Positions 1-10,608 of a stretch of 64,000 bases of DNA are shown here, piece after piece; the stretch's first letter is position 1; the number at the start of each line of letters is the position of its first letter. Source of the DNA: Arabidopsis thaliana (Eukaryota > Streptophyta > Magnoliopsida > Brassicales > Brassicaceae); the NCBI RefSeq assembly GCF_000001735.4, contig NC_003076.8:558001-622000 (forward strand). The letters are read 5' to 3'. Made by a program: the position numbers and the translations under genes. The notes below the pieces were generated by a model that was given only the letters and a program-made list of their open reading frames with translations, was not told the origin of the DNA and did not search any database.

Positions 1-603
1 GGTGCATTAGAAGATTGATGCAATAGACAATAAGTATCACAACAGAGGCAATTCAAACAACCTAAACTTGAGAGTTACCAAAGGATGAATGAGTATGTAC
101 TCAACATAATCACAGAAACTCCAGTGAACCAGACTGTATAAAGTTATAAACATAGTAACGGTATCACATATGACATAACATCATGGAAAAAACTTTGGAT
201 GCAGATAAAGCTAACGCGAATCAAGTAAACCTGTAGTAAACCATGATTATATGGAGAAATTCATTTTAGCTAACTCTTTTTTCTCAAATACCCGATAACT
301 GTGATAGAAGTAACAGAGCTACAGAGAAGACCTGAAGAACTGGGAAATCCAGGTATACCATATTCGCCCATGTATGCAATATGCTCTAAACAGAAAACTT
401 GCATACTAAAACTTGAATGATTGAAACACTACGAAAAATGAAGTCTTTTAACTCTTAATCCATCCAAAACCACATTGTCAAAATACATTGATTACTCATC
501 TACTGGCGAAACATCACGACCTATAGAATGCTAAAGACATATTGATTCCAACACATTTATAAGTTTTTTTTTTGTAGAAACTAACAAAGATGAAACCTCA
601 TTC
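1..603. other. Intergenic/3' flank, no gene seen
   Basis: AT-rich sequence with no open frame that looks coding on either strand. The right part is probably the 3' untranslated region of the OST4 gene that ends at 604. I see no repeat or RNA gene here. Confidence 0.5.
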
Positions 604-711
604 TCATTCGAATTTAGGCTCTGCCACCACGAAATGGTATGCAATGACCATTATGAAGATGAAAATCCCCAGAAAATTGGCAAAGAAGCCGAGGTCTTGG
701 TCGTCAAACAT
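604..711 (-). CDS. OST4: Oligosaccharyltransferase subunit 4 (OST4), 35 aa
   Basis: A 35-residue protein that begins [17 protein letters not shown] and ends in VAEPKFE. It is one transmembrane helix (about residues 8-29) with a short acidic N-terminus, the standard plan of OST4. In the family it is a small ER-membrane subunit that stabilises the oligosaccharyltransferase complex for N-glycosylation. The frame is a single exon. The base run just 5' of the ATG reads ...TTACAG on the minus strand, an acceptor that abuts the start codon. A matching donor (CCAAAG|GTAAAA) lies at 1141, so a 5'UTR intron of about 430 bp (712-1141) is likely. The 5' exon then runs from about 1142 to 1240. The protein family match is strong; the intron is inferred from splice signals. 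Confidence 0.9.
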   Translation of the reverse strand: MFDDQDLGFFANFLGIFIFIMVIAYHFVVAEPKFE

Positions 712-1330
712 CTGTAACACCACACACAATTAACAATATGAGAAGCTTGGTATCAGACTTAGACAAAACTTGTTAAAAATCACCCACCAATCTACACTTT
801 CAACATCATTTTCTATGAAGATGGAGCACATAGTCCAACACAATTAGGTTCATACGTCAGGAACAAGTTTCTTTACCAAAATCACTAAAAGAAAATAACT
901 TTGACGAAATCCAGACATGAGTATAACATCAAAAACATGGAATACACAAAAATAAAAATAAAAAATTGATTGAATCTCATAGCAGTAAATAAAGAAAGAG
1001 TTGCATCATCATCACATCTATAAGTAATTGATCATATGAAATAGATTCAAGCCTTAAGATCTACAAATTCGCTACCATCTGAGAATGACGTATCCAAGGT
1101 AAAGACCGAAAAAAACAAATCAAATCTCTGAGTGTTTTTACCTTTGGAGAGCTCAAAAGATACAGACTTCCTTCTTTGATTCTTCCCTCTATCGACTCTA
1201 CGAAGCAGATCGAAAAAGAAGAAGAACTGAAGAATGACTCTGGTTAAAGAGGTGGTTGACTCAAAAACAAATCGTTTGGTAATATGGTAAACGACGTCGT
1301 TTTACTTCTCAAAAAAGGAAAAAAGAAAGT

Positions 1331-1401
1331 GTGGCTGCTGGGATTCGAGCCCAGGTCTCCACGGCCACAACGTGGAATTCTTACCACTAAACTACAGCCA
1401 C
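1331..1401 (-). tRNA. tRNA-His (GUG)
   Basis: On the minus strand the seven-base acceptor arm GTGGCTG pairs perfectly with CAGCCAC at the 3' end. The anticodon arm is CCACG-TTGTGGC-CGTGG, with GTG in the anticodon position. The T-arm contains GGGCTCGAATCCC with the TTCGA-type core. There is no intron, and the 3' CCA is not encoded, as is normal for eukaryotes. Confidence 0.95.
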
Positions 1402-1441
1402 TTTGTTGTACAGTCTATAATATTAATAATTATATTACAAT

Positions 1442-2860
1442 ATGTTTAATTGCTCGTCGTTGTCTCTTCCTTTCTTCTTCACTGCAATTGCTCGACGTTG
1501 TCGCTTCCTTTCTTCTTCATCATCCCCGACGAATAAGAGAACCAAATGGTCAAGCTTTGGATCGCCGATTCGTTCATCTGAAACCGGGTCTGGATCCGAT
1601 GACCCGGTTGCATCTTTGATCCATGTGTTCCCTACCATGGATCCTGAGGTTCGTTAGATATTGTGTCGTAAAGTTTCCATTTTTGACTGATGAACAATGC
1701 TACTACAGTAATTGCTCTTTTCATATACTTTAAGTTCATCAATCTTCCATTTAAAAAGTGCTAAGTTATATTGATGTAGTTCCTTCATGAAATGAACTAG
1801 GTAACAGTTTTGTGTAGCTATTGATTGATATGTCTTCATCTACAGATTAACATTGTGATAACCAAAGCCAAAGCCCTGCATTGCAGAGAAACTTTGATGC
1901 AACATTAGCCTTTGTTACTTCTGTGTTGTGAAAAACTGAAAATTGGCGACAGTTTTGTGTAGCCATTGATTGCATAGAAACTTGATGCAACATTAGTCTT
2001 TGTTACTTTGTGACTTGTGTTATGAAAATTGGTGATCTTGGCTGTTATGTTTTGCTACAAAAGTCTTTGGGAGTTTATTGCTAATGTAGTCTTTGTTTTT
2101 TGGTGGGATCTTGAATTAGTTTGTCAGAGAGGTTATGAGCAACAAGAATTACGTGTTTGAAGAGGCAAAAGAGAGTTTAAGCTCAATTTTGTTCAATGGG
2201 GATTCTGATAGAACAGAAGCTGGCTTTTTTGATGGATCTGTGGAAAGTTGGAACGATGAGGATATGATCGATGGAGCTAAATGGGTTGATAGACTTGTAT
2301 CCGAGATGACAAAAGCGATAAACATTGATGACATGAGGCGACGTGTTGCAGTGATCTTAGAAGCTTTAGAGAGTATCATAAAGAAGAACACCAACGCCTC
2401 GAAGAAGGTATAAATTGATGACATTGATAATGCTCAGGTTTTCTTGGGCCTAGATAATATAACAAATAGAGAGCTCCCAATTCATTGCAGCTTGAATATG
2501 CGTCGATGAAGGAGAGTCTACAGAGTTTGATCAATGATAACCAAATATTGAAGCGGGTCATTGCGAATCAACATCAGCGTAGCTCTGAAAACGAAGAGAA
2601 GGCCAAACAAGTACTGCATTTGAGAGGCGTGGTGGGGCAGTACCAAGAACAAGTTCATAAGCTAGAGGTATAACTAACTTGCCTACTAGAAATTCTCGGA
2701 ATTATCAATCTTATAAATCAGCGGATTACTGATTTTCCCTTCGTTTTCGTTTGTGGATATCATTCATCAGCTTAGCAACTACGCCATGAAACTCCATCTT
2801 CAAAGGTCACAACAACAACAGACTTCTTTCTCAGGGAATTTGCCTCCAGACATCTACTAA
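1442..2860 (+). CDS. CUE-domain (ubiquitin-binding type) protein, about 249 aa
   Basis: Four exons fit: 1442-1648, 2132-2407, 2491-2667 and 2771-2860. Exon 1 gives a Ser-rich start followed by HVFPTMDPEV, the first helix of a CUE domain. Exon 2 continues with NKNYVFEEAKESLSSIL, the helix 2-3 part. Exons 3 and 4 form a coiled coil (EYASMKESLQSL, VVGQYQEQVHKLE) and a Gln-rich tail ending NLPPDIY. The layout matches the small plant CUE proteins of the At5g32440/At1g80040 type; CUE domains bind ubiquitin. Odd points: the exon 1-2 join leaves the CUE domain about 5-7 residues shorter than usual, so a micro-exon may be missing from my model. The start lies inside a 38-bp tandem duplication. Exons 2-4 are firm; the start and first junction are not. 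Confidence 0.65.
1449..1524 (+). repeat. 38-bp tandem duplication (2 copies)
   Basis: ATTGCTCGTCGTTGTCTCTT at 1449 recurs at 1487 as ATTGCTCGACGTTGTCGCTT, and the match runs on through CCTTTCTTCTTCA. The period of 38 is not a multiple of 3, so the copies read in different frames at the start of the CUE gene. Confidence 0.85.
1804..2012 (+). repeat. Diverged tandem repeat in intron 1 of the CUE gene
   Basis: CAGTTTTGTGTAGC followed by ATTGATTG occurs near 1805 and again near 1951. GATGCAACATTAG occurs near 1896 and 1984, followed by CTTTGTTACTT both times. The unit is roughly 90-145 bp and imperfect. Confidence 0.6.
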
Positions 2861-3217
2861 AACTATATGATTGTTTACTACATAGTCATTTATAGTCATT
2901 AGGACCTTAAGAAGTATTATTAGTCAACTGAATTTCAAGTCATGCAAATTTTAATACTAAAGACTTTACTTGTATGGTTTGTTTGCAAATTGTTTTAGGG
3001 CAATTCTCATTAATAAAACAAAAATAATTTCTGTTTACAAATTTATAACCGAAGAAACCGCACAAGGATTAAACCAAACCTGTTATTTAAACCGGAGAAT
3101 GTAGAAAACCAGGAAACGAGAACCAAAATACACAAGCTTTAAACCAAACTGGTTATCTAAACCGGATCAAGTTTTCCCCGCCAAAGCAATTTTCATTCCC
3201 ATTGTTCCAAACAGTTT

Positions 3218-3226
3218 AAACCCTAA
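3218..3226 (+). promoter_or_regulatory. Telo-box AAACCCTAA upstream of KNL2
   Basis: A perfect AAACCCTAA lies about 100 bp before the KNL2 start. This element is typical of plant genes expressed in dividing cells. The role here is inferred from the motif and its position only. Confidence 0.5.
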
Positions 3227-3324
3227 ACTTTTCCCCAATTTTGCTCACTAAATCTCACGAATCTCTCCTCTCGAGAATCTCCTAGGGTTCCGATTATTTC
3301 TCAATTAAGATAGTATCCAGCTCG

Positions 3325-5840
3325 ATGACGGAACCAAATCTCGACGAAGATGGTTCCAAGTCGTCTTTCCAGAAAACGGTGAGTGAGCTTCTTACTTCAT
3401 CTCCTCGTATTTGATTCAATCAGTGTTCTAAATCCGCCTTTTTGTTCATCTGGGTTTTTCGAATAAAGGTGGTGCTGAGAGATTGGTGGTTGATAAAATG
3501 CCCAAAGGAATTCGAAGGGAAACAATTTGGTGTTGCTGGATTCGAAGAGTCCGTCGAGTAAGAGTGCTTTGGACTTTTCAGGTTTCTTTTTTTTTTATGA
3601 AACGATTTAGTTTTTGAATTCTTCGAATTTTGCCTTAATAGGACAAGAGCAATGCGTGTGTTTACATCTTCACCAATCACCAAAGCTTTGGATGTTTTCA
3701 CACTCTTAGCATCTGATGGAATCTATATCACTCTCAGAGGTTTTCTTAACAAAGAACGCGTTCTTAAAAATGGATTTAACCCTGAGGTAATCTAAAGATT
3801 GCTTAACTTGTTGGAACTTGATCTATCTAAGAACTAAGGAAGAAGAACTGACTTTGATTTGTTCTTTCTCTTTTGTTCTGTGGTCTGGTCTTGGGAATAG
3901 ATTTCTCGTGAATTCATCTTCGGGTTTCCTCCTTGTTGGGAACGAGTTTGTAACAGTTGCTTTGAAGGAGACTCTTTTGGCACTGATGTTAATACCGTCC
4001 CTTCGACTATCGAGAAAGGTTAGGTCTTGAAGCAATGTGTTTGTGTGTGTGTGTTTTTTTCTGATGCATCTATGTTTTATTGATATGTCCTTGTTTTATG
4101 ATTTCTTAGCAGCTTGTCCTCCCATTTTATCACCTTGTAAGTACTCTAACAGGAATCTTAAGGATAATCCAGCTGAGAGCAGAGAGAAAAGCAATGTGAC
4201 TGAGACTGATATTGCAGAGATTAATGATAAAGGTGGTTCTGGAGCAAGAGATATAAAAACTGCAAGGAGAAGGTCTCTTCATCTGCAAATAAAAAGGATA
4301 CTTGAATCGAGTAAAGTCCGGAAGACTGCTAATGATGGAGATCATGGTAGTGAATTTTTGAATACGGCTAAGCGCGGTGATGTAGAAAGAGATGGATGTG
4401 AGGTTATCAATAATGAAGACAGTGAATGGAAACTCGATGAAAGTGAAGTCCAGAATCTTTGTAATGATGGAGATAATGGTAGTGAAGGTTTCATTAAGGC
4501 TAAGAGCAGTGATGTAGAAAAAGATAAGAGCGAAGCTATCGATAATGATGTGATATCTCCAGCGGTTGGAAGTGGTATTAAGCATACCGGTGCAGATAAT
4601 GTTGATAAAGTGACAAGTGCAAGTGCTACTGGAGAATCACTTACTTCGGAACAGCAAAATGGTTTACTTGTAACAACAGCATCTCCACATTCCCTGCTTA
4701 AAGACTTAGCCAAGAGTAGCAAACCTGAAAAGAAAGGAATATCCAAGAAAAGTGGCAAGATCCTCAGAAGTGACGACAATGTAGTAGATCCCATGAATTA
4801 CTCTGGGACGAAAGTCAAAAGTGCGGAAAACAAAAGGAAAATCGATGCGAGTAAACTCCAGAGTCCGACTAGTAATGTTGCAGAACATAGTAAGGAAGGT
4901 TTAAATAATGCTAAGAGCAATGACGTAGAAAAAGATGTATGTGTGGCTATCAATAATGAAGTGATATCACCAGTGAAGGGATTTGGTAAAAGGCTTTCTG
5001 GTACAGATGTTGAAAGATTAACAAGTAAGAATGCTACTAAAGAATCACTGACGTCAGTACAGCGAAAAGGTAGAGTGAAGGTATCGAAGGCATTTCAAGA
5101 TCCCCTGTCGAAAGGAAAATCAAAGAAAAGTGAGAAGACCCTTCAAAGTAACAGCAATGTTGTAGAGCCTATGAATCATTTCAGGTCTGAAGCTGAAGAA
5201 GCTGAAGAAAACTTGTCATGGGAAAAAATAAAGAGGAAAATCGACTTTGATGTGGAGGTAACCACTTCCCCTTATGCCACCACTTACATGGTTATCCTCT
5301 GATATTCCTGTTTGAGTGTTAATGCTCTTGTTGTTATGTAATTCAAAGGTAACACCGGAAAAAAAAGTGAAGCAGCAGAAGACCAATGCGGCGTCTACTG
5401 ATTCATTGGGACAGAAACGGTCAAGATCAGGTTAATAGAGAGTAGAAAATCTTCACTTCCAAAGGGCTCTGTTGAAAGCATTAGTTAAAAAAAGAATTTT
5501 GTTTAATGTTTTGCAGGAAGGGTGCTTGTGTCATCACTAGAGTTTTGGCGTAACCAAATTCCTGTTTATGATATGGTTTGTGATTTGATTTCCTTAACAC
5601 TAGACCAACCATGGGAACAGAGTCTTTAACATTGTCTGGGTTTGCAGGATCGGAACCTTATCCAAGTAAAGGATGGTAGTGAGACTAACTCCGCTCCATC
5701 TAAAGGTTAGTTCTTTAAAGCTGTTTTTTGATGAAAACGGCTTTCACTATATAATACAATATTTGTTGTTTTTTTCTTTCTTCTTCTTGATAGGAAAAGG
5801 ATCGGATTCTCGAAAGCGAAGAAACTTGAAAATCAAATAA
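3325..5840 (+). CDS. KNL2: KNL2, SANTA-domain CENH3 loading factor, 599 aa
   Basis: Nine exons join in frame: 3325-3378, 3469-3557, 3642-3786, 3901-4018, 4110-5257, 5349-5430, 5517-5575, 5648-5705 and 5794-5840. Exons 2-4 encode a SANTA domain (VVLRDWWLIKCPKEFEGKQF ... SDGIYITLRGFLN ... FIFGFPPCWE). The large exon 5 is a charged, repeat-bearing disordered region. Exon 7 with the joins on both sides gives a CENPC-k motif (SGRVLVSSLEFWRNQIPVYD), which contacts centromeric nucleosomes and DNA. The tail is basic (KRRNLKIK). In Arabidopsis KNL2 acts at centromeres in the nucleus to deposit CENH3. SANTA plus CENPC-k in one 599-residue protein is diagnostic. Exon 5 contains about three tandem copies of a protein module of up to about 137 residues (see findings). 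Confidence 0.95.
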
Positions 5841-5858
5841 ACTATTTCAAACTTTCGT

Positions 5859-5944
5859 AATTAATAAGTAGGTTTATTATGGTCTCTGACCCTGTAATCA
5901 TAATTAATAAGTAGGTTTGTTATGGTCTCTGACCCTGTCTGTAA
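5859..5944 (+). repeat. 43-bp tandem duplication in KNL2 3' flank
   Basis: AATTAATAAGTAGGTTT starts at 5859 and again at 5902, and the match continues through ATGGTCTCTGACCCTGT. It begins 19 bp after the KNL2 stop codon, so it lies in the probable 3'UTR and duplicates any poly(A) signal there. Confidence 0.9.
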
Positions 5945-6331
5945 TCATTTTGTTGGTCGTGAAACTCTCTTAATATTTTAGTATTACTAGCTTCCTTTAT
6001 TTTTTTTACAAAGTAAATTCATAGTGGATCTCGTTTGCTTCAAGCTCAAAAGTTTGAAACGACAAAGTATACGTAGTAAGAGAGTAGATAGAATTGTGTT
6101 TTGAATTGATATTTTAGAAGAGTTTTGAGTTCCACGGTACACACAATGCTTGTTTCTCTGAACTCAACTGCAAAAAGCTAAGAAGCTCACCAAGAGAAGA
6201 AAAAACAAAAGCTAAAGCTCGAAAATGTCAGACCCATTGACATTCAATCTAAAGATCATACTAATACAAAAGCATATCGGCACTAAAGGAAGGAATACAT
6301 GTAGACATGCAATAGGTTTAATCTCCCCTTT

Positions 6332-7776
6332 CTAACTTGTTTCCATTGCCTCTTTGTGGTACTTGTCCAATTCAGCATCAAGATCCTCTGCAGATACGTT
6401 TTCATCACGTCCTCTTCCACCACTGCCACGACCACCACGTCCTCTAGCTCCCCTGCCACCTCTGAAATTACCACCGCCAAAACCACCACCACGAGGACGC
6501 CCCATAAAACCGCCTCTTCCTCTGCCTCTGTGGCATAACAGGTTATCCAAAATATTTAATAGGAGTACAAGGTTCGTGTAATCTACCTATCAGGATATAC
6601 TTGGCCTAACCAAAAAAGCATTTCGTCAATATACTAACTCAAGAACAAAACATAGGCCATCTTAACAGAAGAACAAAACATAAGTATTTCATCAAGATAC
6701 TAACTGACTTAGCAATAGATTGATAGACCCTAGCAAATGATACTATGAAGTTTCCATATTGAACAAAGTGTGGAAACAAGACAAACCTGAAGTTTCCATT
6801 GAAGTTGCCATTGAAATTGCCATTAAAGTTCTCATTAAAGTTGCCAAGTATCCCATTAGTAGGAAAAGGAATCTGAGCTGTAGCAAGAATGGGAAGAGCT
6901 GGAGCAGAAAGATTAGTCCCAACAATCTCTATCTTCATCAGTTTTCCATCCAACTGAACATTGTTGTAACGCTTGACAGCTGCCAATGCATCCCCACGCC
7001 TCGAGAAAACAACTTCAGCAGTCCCCTGAAAGCATCATTAAGTTTAATCATGACAAGACGATTCAATAAACAAATCTCTGAAGCACAATAAAGCTTATCA
7101 AGTAAGTACCTTTGATCTTCCACTCCTATCATAGTGAATCCCATATCGCTTAAGATCACCAACCTCAGAGAAAAGCTCCTACAAGCAAAACCATCTCAAG
7201 ATCAGAAACAAAACCACAATTTTTCTCATAAGTAAGACTGGAACTATAATAAACTTCTAAAGCACAAACCTTGATATCTTCGTTGGAGACACCATAGTCT
7301 AAGTTTGAAATGTAAAGCTTAGTTCCAGTCTCGATAGACGAGCCACCACCAACAACAGCAGTCTGATGATGCCCAAAAGCCGCCGCCACAGACGCATCAG
7401 TCGCGAAGACGTCGTTTTGCCACATCGCATCATGAGCTTGTTGTTGTTGAATCGGCTGTTTTATTCGTCAAAGAAGAAACGAAAACAGATCTCAGCTTTT
7501 TTTGATTTCACAAAAACCCTAAAAGGAATTCTCTGATTCTTGAAGGAAGAGAAGGTAAAGGGAGAGATATAAAATCAATGGGCTGACCCTTGAATACGGC
7601 GCCGTTCTGGCTCCTACGCGGTTAGCAAACCGACGAGACGGACCGGAATTAGAACCGGAACCACCGCGACCACCGGTGTTATTGCCACCTCCAATGCCTC
7701 CTCGGCCGCGAGATCCAGTAGGTTTTCGATTAGATTTGATGATATCATCAAGTGACATATCTAAGCCACCTGACAT
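6332..7776 (-). CDS. ALY2: ALY2, THO/TREX mRNA-export adaptor, 292 aa
   Basis: Five exons on the minus strand: 7776-7588, 7455-7270, 7178-7110, 7025-6787 and 6527-6332. The N-terminus MSGGLDMSLDDIIKSNRKP is the conserved UAP56-binding motif of ALY/REF proteins. It is followed by an Arg/Gly-rich block, then an RRM (KLYISNLDYGVSNEDIK = RNP2; EVVFSRRGDALAAVKRYNN = the end of RNP1 and after). An Asn-rich spacer with repeated NFNG, a second RGG-rich block and a C-terminal UAP56-binding motif (AEDLDAELDKYHKEAM) complete it. ALY proteins bridge spliced mRNA to export receptors in the nucleus. The gene is convergent with KNL2; the stops are about 490 bp apart. The exon sum is 879 nt and stays in frame. 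Confidence 0.95.
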
Positions 7777-7988
7777 CTTCGCCGGATCTTTTCTCCGATA
7801 TCGAGAAATGTAGCTAGGGTTTTGTTGCTCTGAGATTTCAAAGATGGAATTACGCACCGCGAGAGTGAGAGAGAGAGAAACAGATATTATCTTCTCGGAG
7901 AATTACGATAAACACCTCAGCTTTAATCAATATTGTTTTGTTGCCCTTAAACTCTTACGTTTTACTAAATAGACCCCTGAGTTCTTAA

Positions 7989-8024
7989 TGGGCCTTTTGG
8001 ACTCATAAAAATCCAGTGGCCCAT
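7989..8024 (-). promoter_or_regulatory. Two site II elements upstream of ALY2
   Basis: TGGGCC at 7989 and GGCCCAT at 8018 lie about 210-250 bp upstream of the ALY2 start. Paired TGGGCY elements are common in promoters of Arabidopsis housekeeping and translation-related genes. The assignment to ALY2 is by proximity. Confidence 0.45.
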
Positions 8025-8029
8025 CCTCA

Positions 8030-10540
8030 TTGTCCACTTCAACTTATTATATTTTTTTCCCTCCGGCCATTGTCATAATCAAAGATGTGGACAAGTACAT
8101 GTGAAGCACACGCATTGCCTGTATGGGCACAGTATGTGACTGTATCACAACGTACATACACATTCACGTATTAATATTAGTAAGTCAACCCTTTTTTTTC
8201 TTTGTTTATCTCAATTTGGAAAACAAATCTTGCCTTGCTATTTAACAAATTACTTGTACCATGAGTGTTAAAGACATCTTTATAACCTGACCAGAAGATT
8301 TTATGTAGAATTCTAGACGAATTATGAAATTTTTAATGGTTAAGTGGACTTTTTTATTATATGATATACAGATTTGTATTCAAATGATGACACATTAATT
8401 ACTATACAAAATATTTAAATATGTTGATAAAAACAAAATGTGGTTAACAAAAAATTATTGATATCTTTGATCCATGGAATAATAACCGTTGCACAATAGT
8501 ATTTTTTGAGCTGCCTTTTTTGGCAGTAATATAATATAAGGAAATAAATAGTCAATATCGTTAGACGTTATAGTCTCACATGGTCACATCACTTCCCCAT
8601 ACAAATGAGCCAATGAGCCGGATGTCATGTGCCAGTCGCCGCTAAAAACATGATAGATAGAGTAAATGCCTTCATTATTCTACTTACATAATTCGACTAT
8701 CCTAATATATAGGTGCTAGATCTAGCAATATAATCTCTTCTGTTTCTTCTTTTTTTTTTTTTTTTTTTTACTGAAGCAGTTACAAATGTAGGTTGGTCCA
8801 TTCTATTTAGATTTGTTTCGTTGCATGCCAAACAAAATAATGTTAACCGGTTATAGAGTACTAAACAAACAAAATAATCGCTAAATATAAGTTCAGCTTT
8901 GAAAAGAATATACTCTCAGCTACCACGACAAGTTTGTTCAACTATCAGTTTTACATCATAAAGCATTATAGGTTTTGATTGTTTAAATCACGAATTAGTA
9001 TGTTGAAACAATAATAACAATAATAAATATGGCATTAATCTCGATAGTGGTGTGTGTGTGTACCTTTGTGTAAATCTACCACCTAACAATGTCATTATGA
9101 GGCTCTCTCAGCAATCAATTTTGCAAGGCAAAAAAAAGAAAGATCCAAATCTCGTAGTTGGATTCTCTGAACTTGGAAACGGGATGTGAAAGGAACATCG
9201 ATATCTATGAGCACGGGCTATGAATTAATTTTATACATTCTGTATTGTTTCTTTATCCAAATAAGTATATATCTTTCTTTATCTGCCGGTCAAAAACTCT
9301 GTAAACGACCGATGAAGTATTCTTGAGTAGAGTTTTAATGATTTTCTTTAGTATAAGATTTATGCTCTTCAGTTGTTTAAAATTTGTACGAGACCTTGTT
9401 TAGTTATGTTAGGTTTTCTTCTTTATTTTCTATCAAGAACATCCAATGCAGGTTTGAATATGGATGACAAAGTCAAGTATTTTCGTCTCTACATGAAAGA
9501 AACAAACCCACACCACTTTGATTTTGTTGGTTTAGACTATAGTCATCGGTTTAGTTGCATAATAACCTCCCTAAGTTTTGGGGAAAAAATGAAACTAATT
9601 AGATGGTTAATTAAATGAAACTCGCCCCTAAATTAGGAGGGATTTGGGTAAGTGGTAACACATTCACTGGAAACATGTGAAGAAAGGAGGATGTCAAGTA
9701 GCTGAAAACTCAGTATAGTAACCAACGGCTTCTCACCAACCTTTCATTAATAATTTGGTCATCCCTATATTTTTATTCAACATTTTGTTTTTCAATAGCT
9801 TAGAGCACCTTAATACCTTTCAGTGTTTTTTTATAAAAAAAAACAAAAATTGGGATTAATCATCAATCCCCAAATGTAACGTTTACTTAGATTATGTTCA
9901 TTTTTCTATACACACAAATCATATTCTTTTGTTTTAATCTTCGAAAAACGAGAGGACATTAAATACCCCTAAAAAAGGAGGGGACATTACTACCAACGTA
10001 CATTAACATGTTTGATAGCAAACGATTTATTTTGTTCGTTTTGAAAAGGGGAAAGTAATGTGTAAATTATGTAAAGATTAATAAACTTTTATGGTATAGT
10101 AACATTTTCGAATAATAAGAGAGGGAAAACACTCGCCATTGTCGGCAATTTAGAACCAATATTAGAAGGGTTTTTTTAGAGAAAAAGGACTTAAAAGTTT
10201 AGAGACCTTAACAACAACTTATTTAGAAATAGACATGCTTAAGTTGACAACAGCGAGTTTATTTTCTATATCGAAGAAAAATACGAACTTTTTCTTAATT
10301 AGATTTCGAATGCATGCACTATCGAGAATCGACCGTCACAAGAAAAAACTAATATACATACTGTACATATCTATATTCAATATTGGTGGGGATGGGTTTA
10401 ATGTGTATTTATAATTCATGGATAAATTCACACAATAAGGTCCATGAAACTAGAAGGTACCAAAAATAAGCATTAATGACTCTTTGCCACTTATATATAT
10501 GATTCTCTCATAGTACCATTTTATTCTCCCAAACCTATCT
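8030..10540. other. AT-rich intergenic region, no gene supported
   Basis: About 2.5 kb between divergent ALY2 and the dehydrogenase gene. It holds a poly-T tract at about 8750-8769 and many short AT runs. One 70-codon frame (9406-9618) starts with a hydrophobic stretch but has no homology I recognise. I see no RNA gene or clear transposon. Confidence 0.5.
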
Positions 10541-10608
10541 TCTTCTTCCTCTCTTGTCTCTCTCGCTCTCTCTCTTCTACATTGTTTCTTGAGGTCAATC
10601 TATTAAAA

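Noticed and set aside
4130-4888. Minus-strand frames inside KNL2 exon 5
   Set aside because: Shadows of the KNL2 coding strand; low-complexity, no start context or homology.
9406-9618. 70-codon frame with hydrophobic N-terminus (MLGFLLYFLSRTSNA...)
   Set aside because: No homology recognised, AT-rich composition, no promoter signal; the signal-peptide look can arise by chance in T-rich DNA.
9790-9990. TTAGAGCACC... as a MITE end
   Set aside because: No facing inverted end or target duplication could be found.
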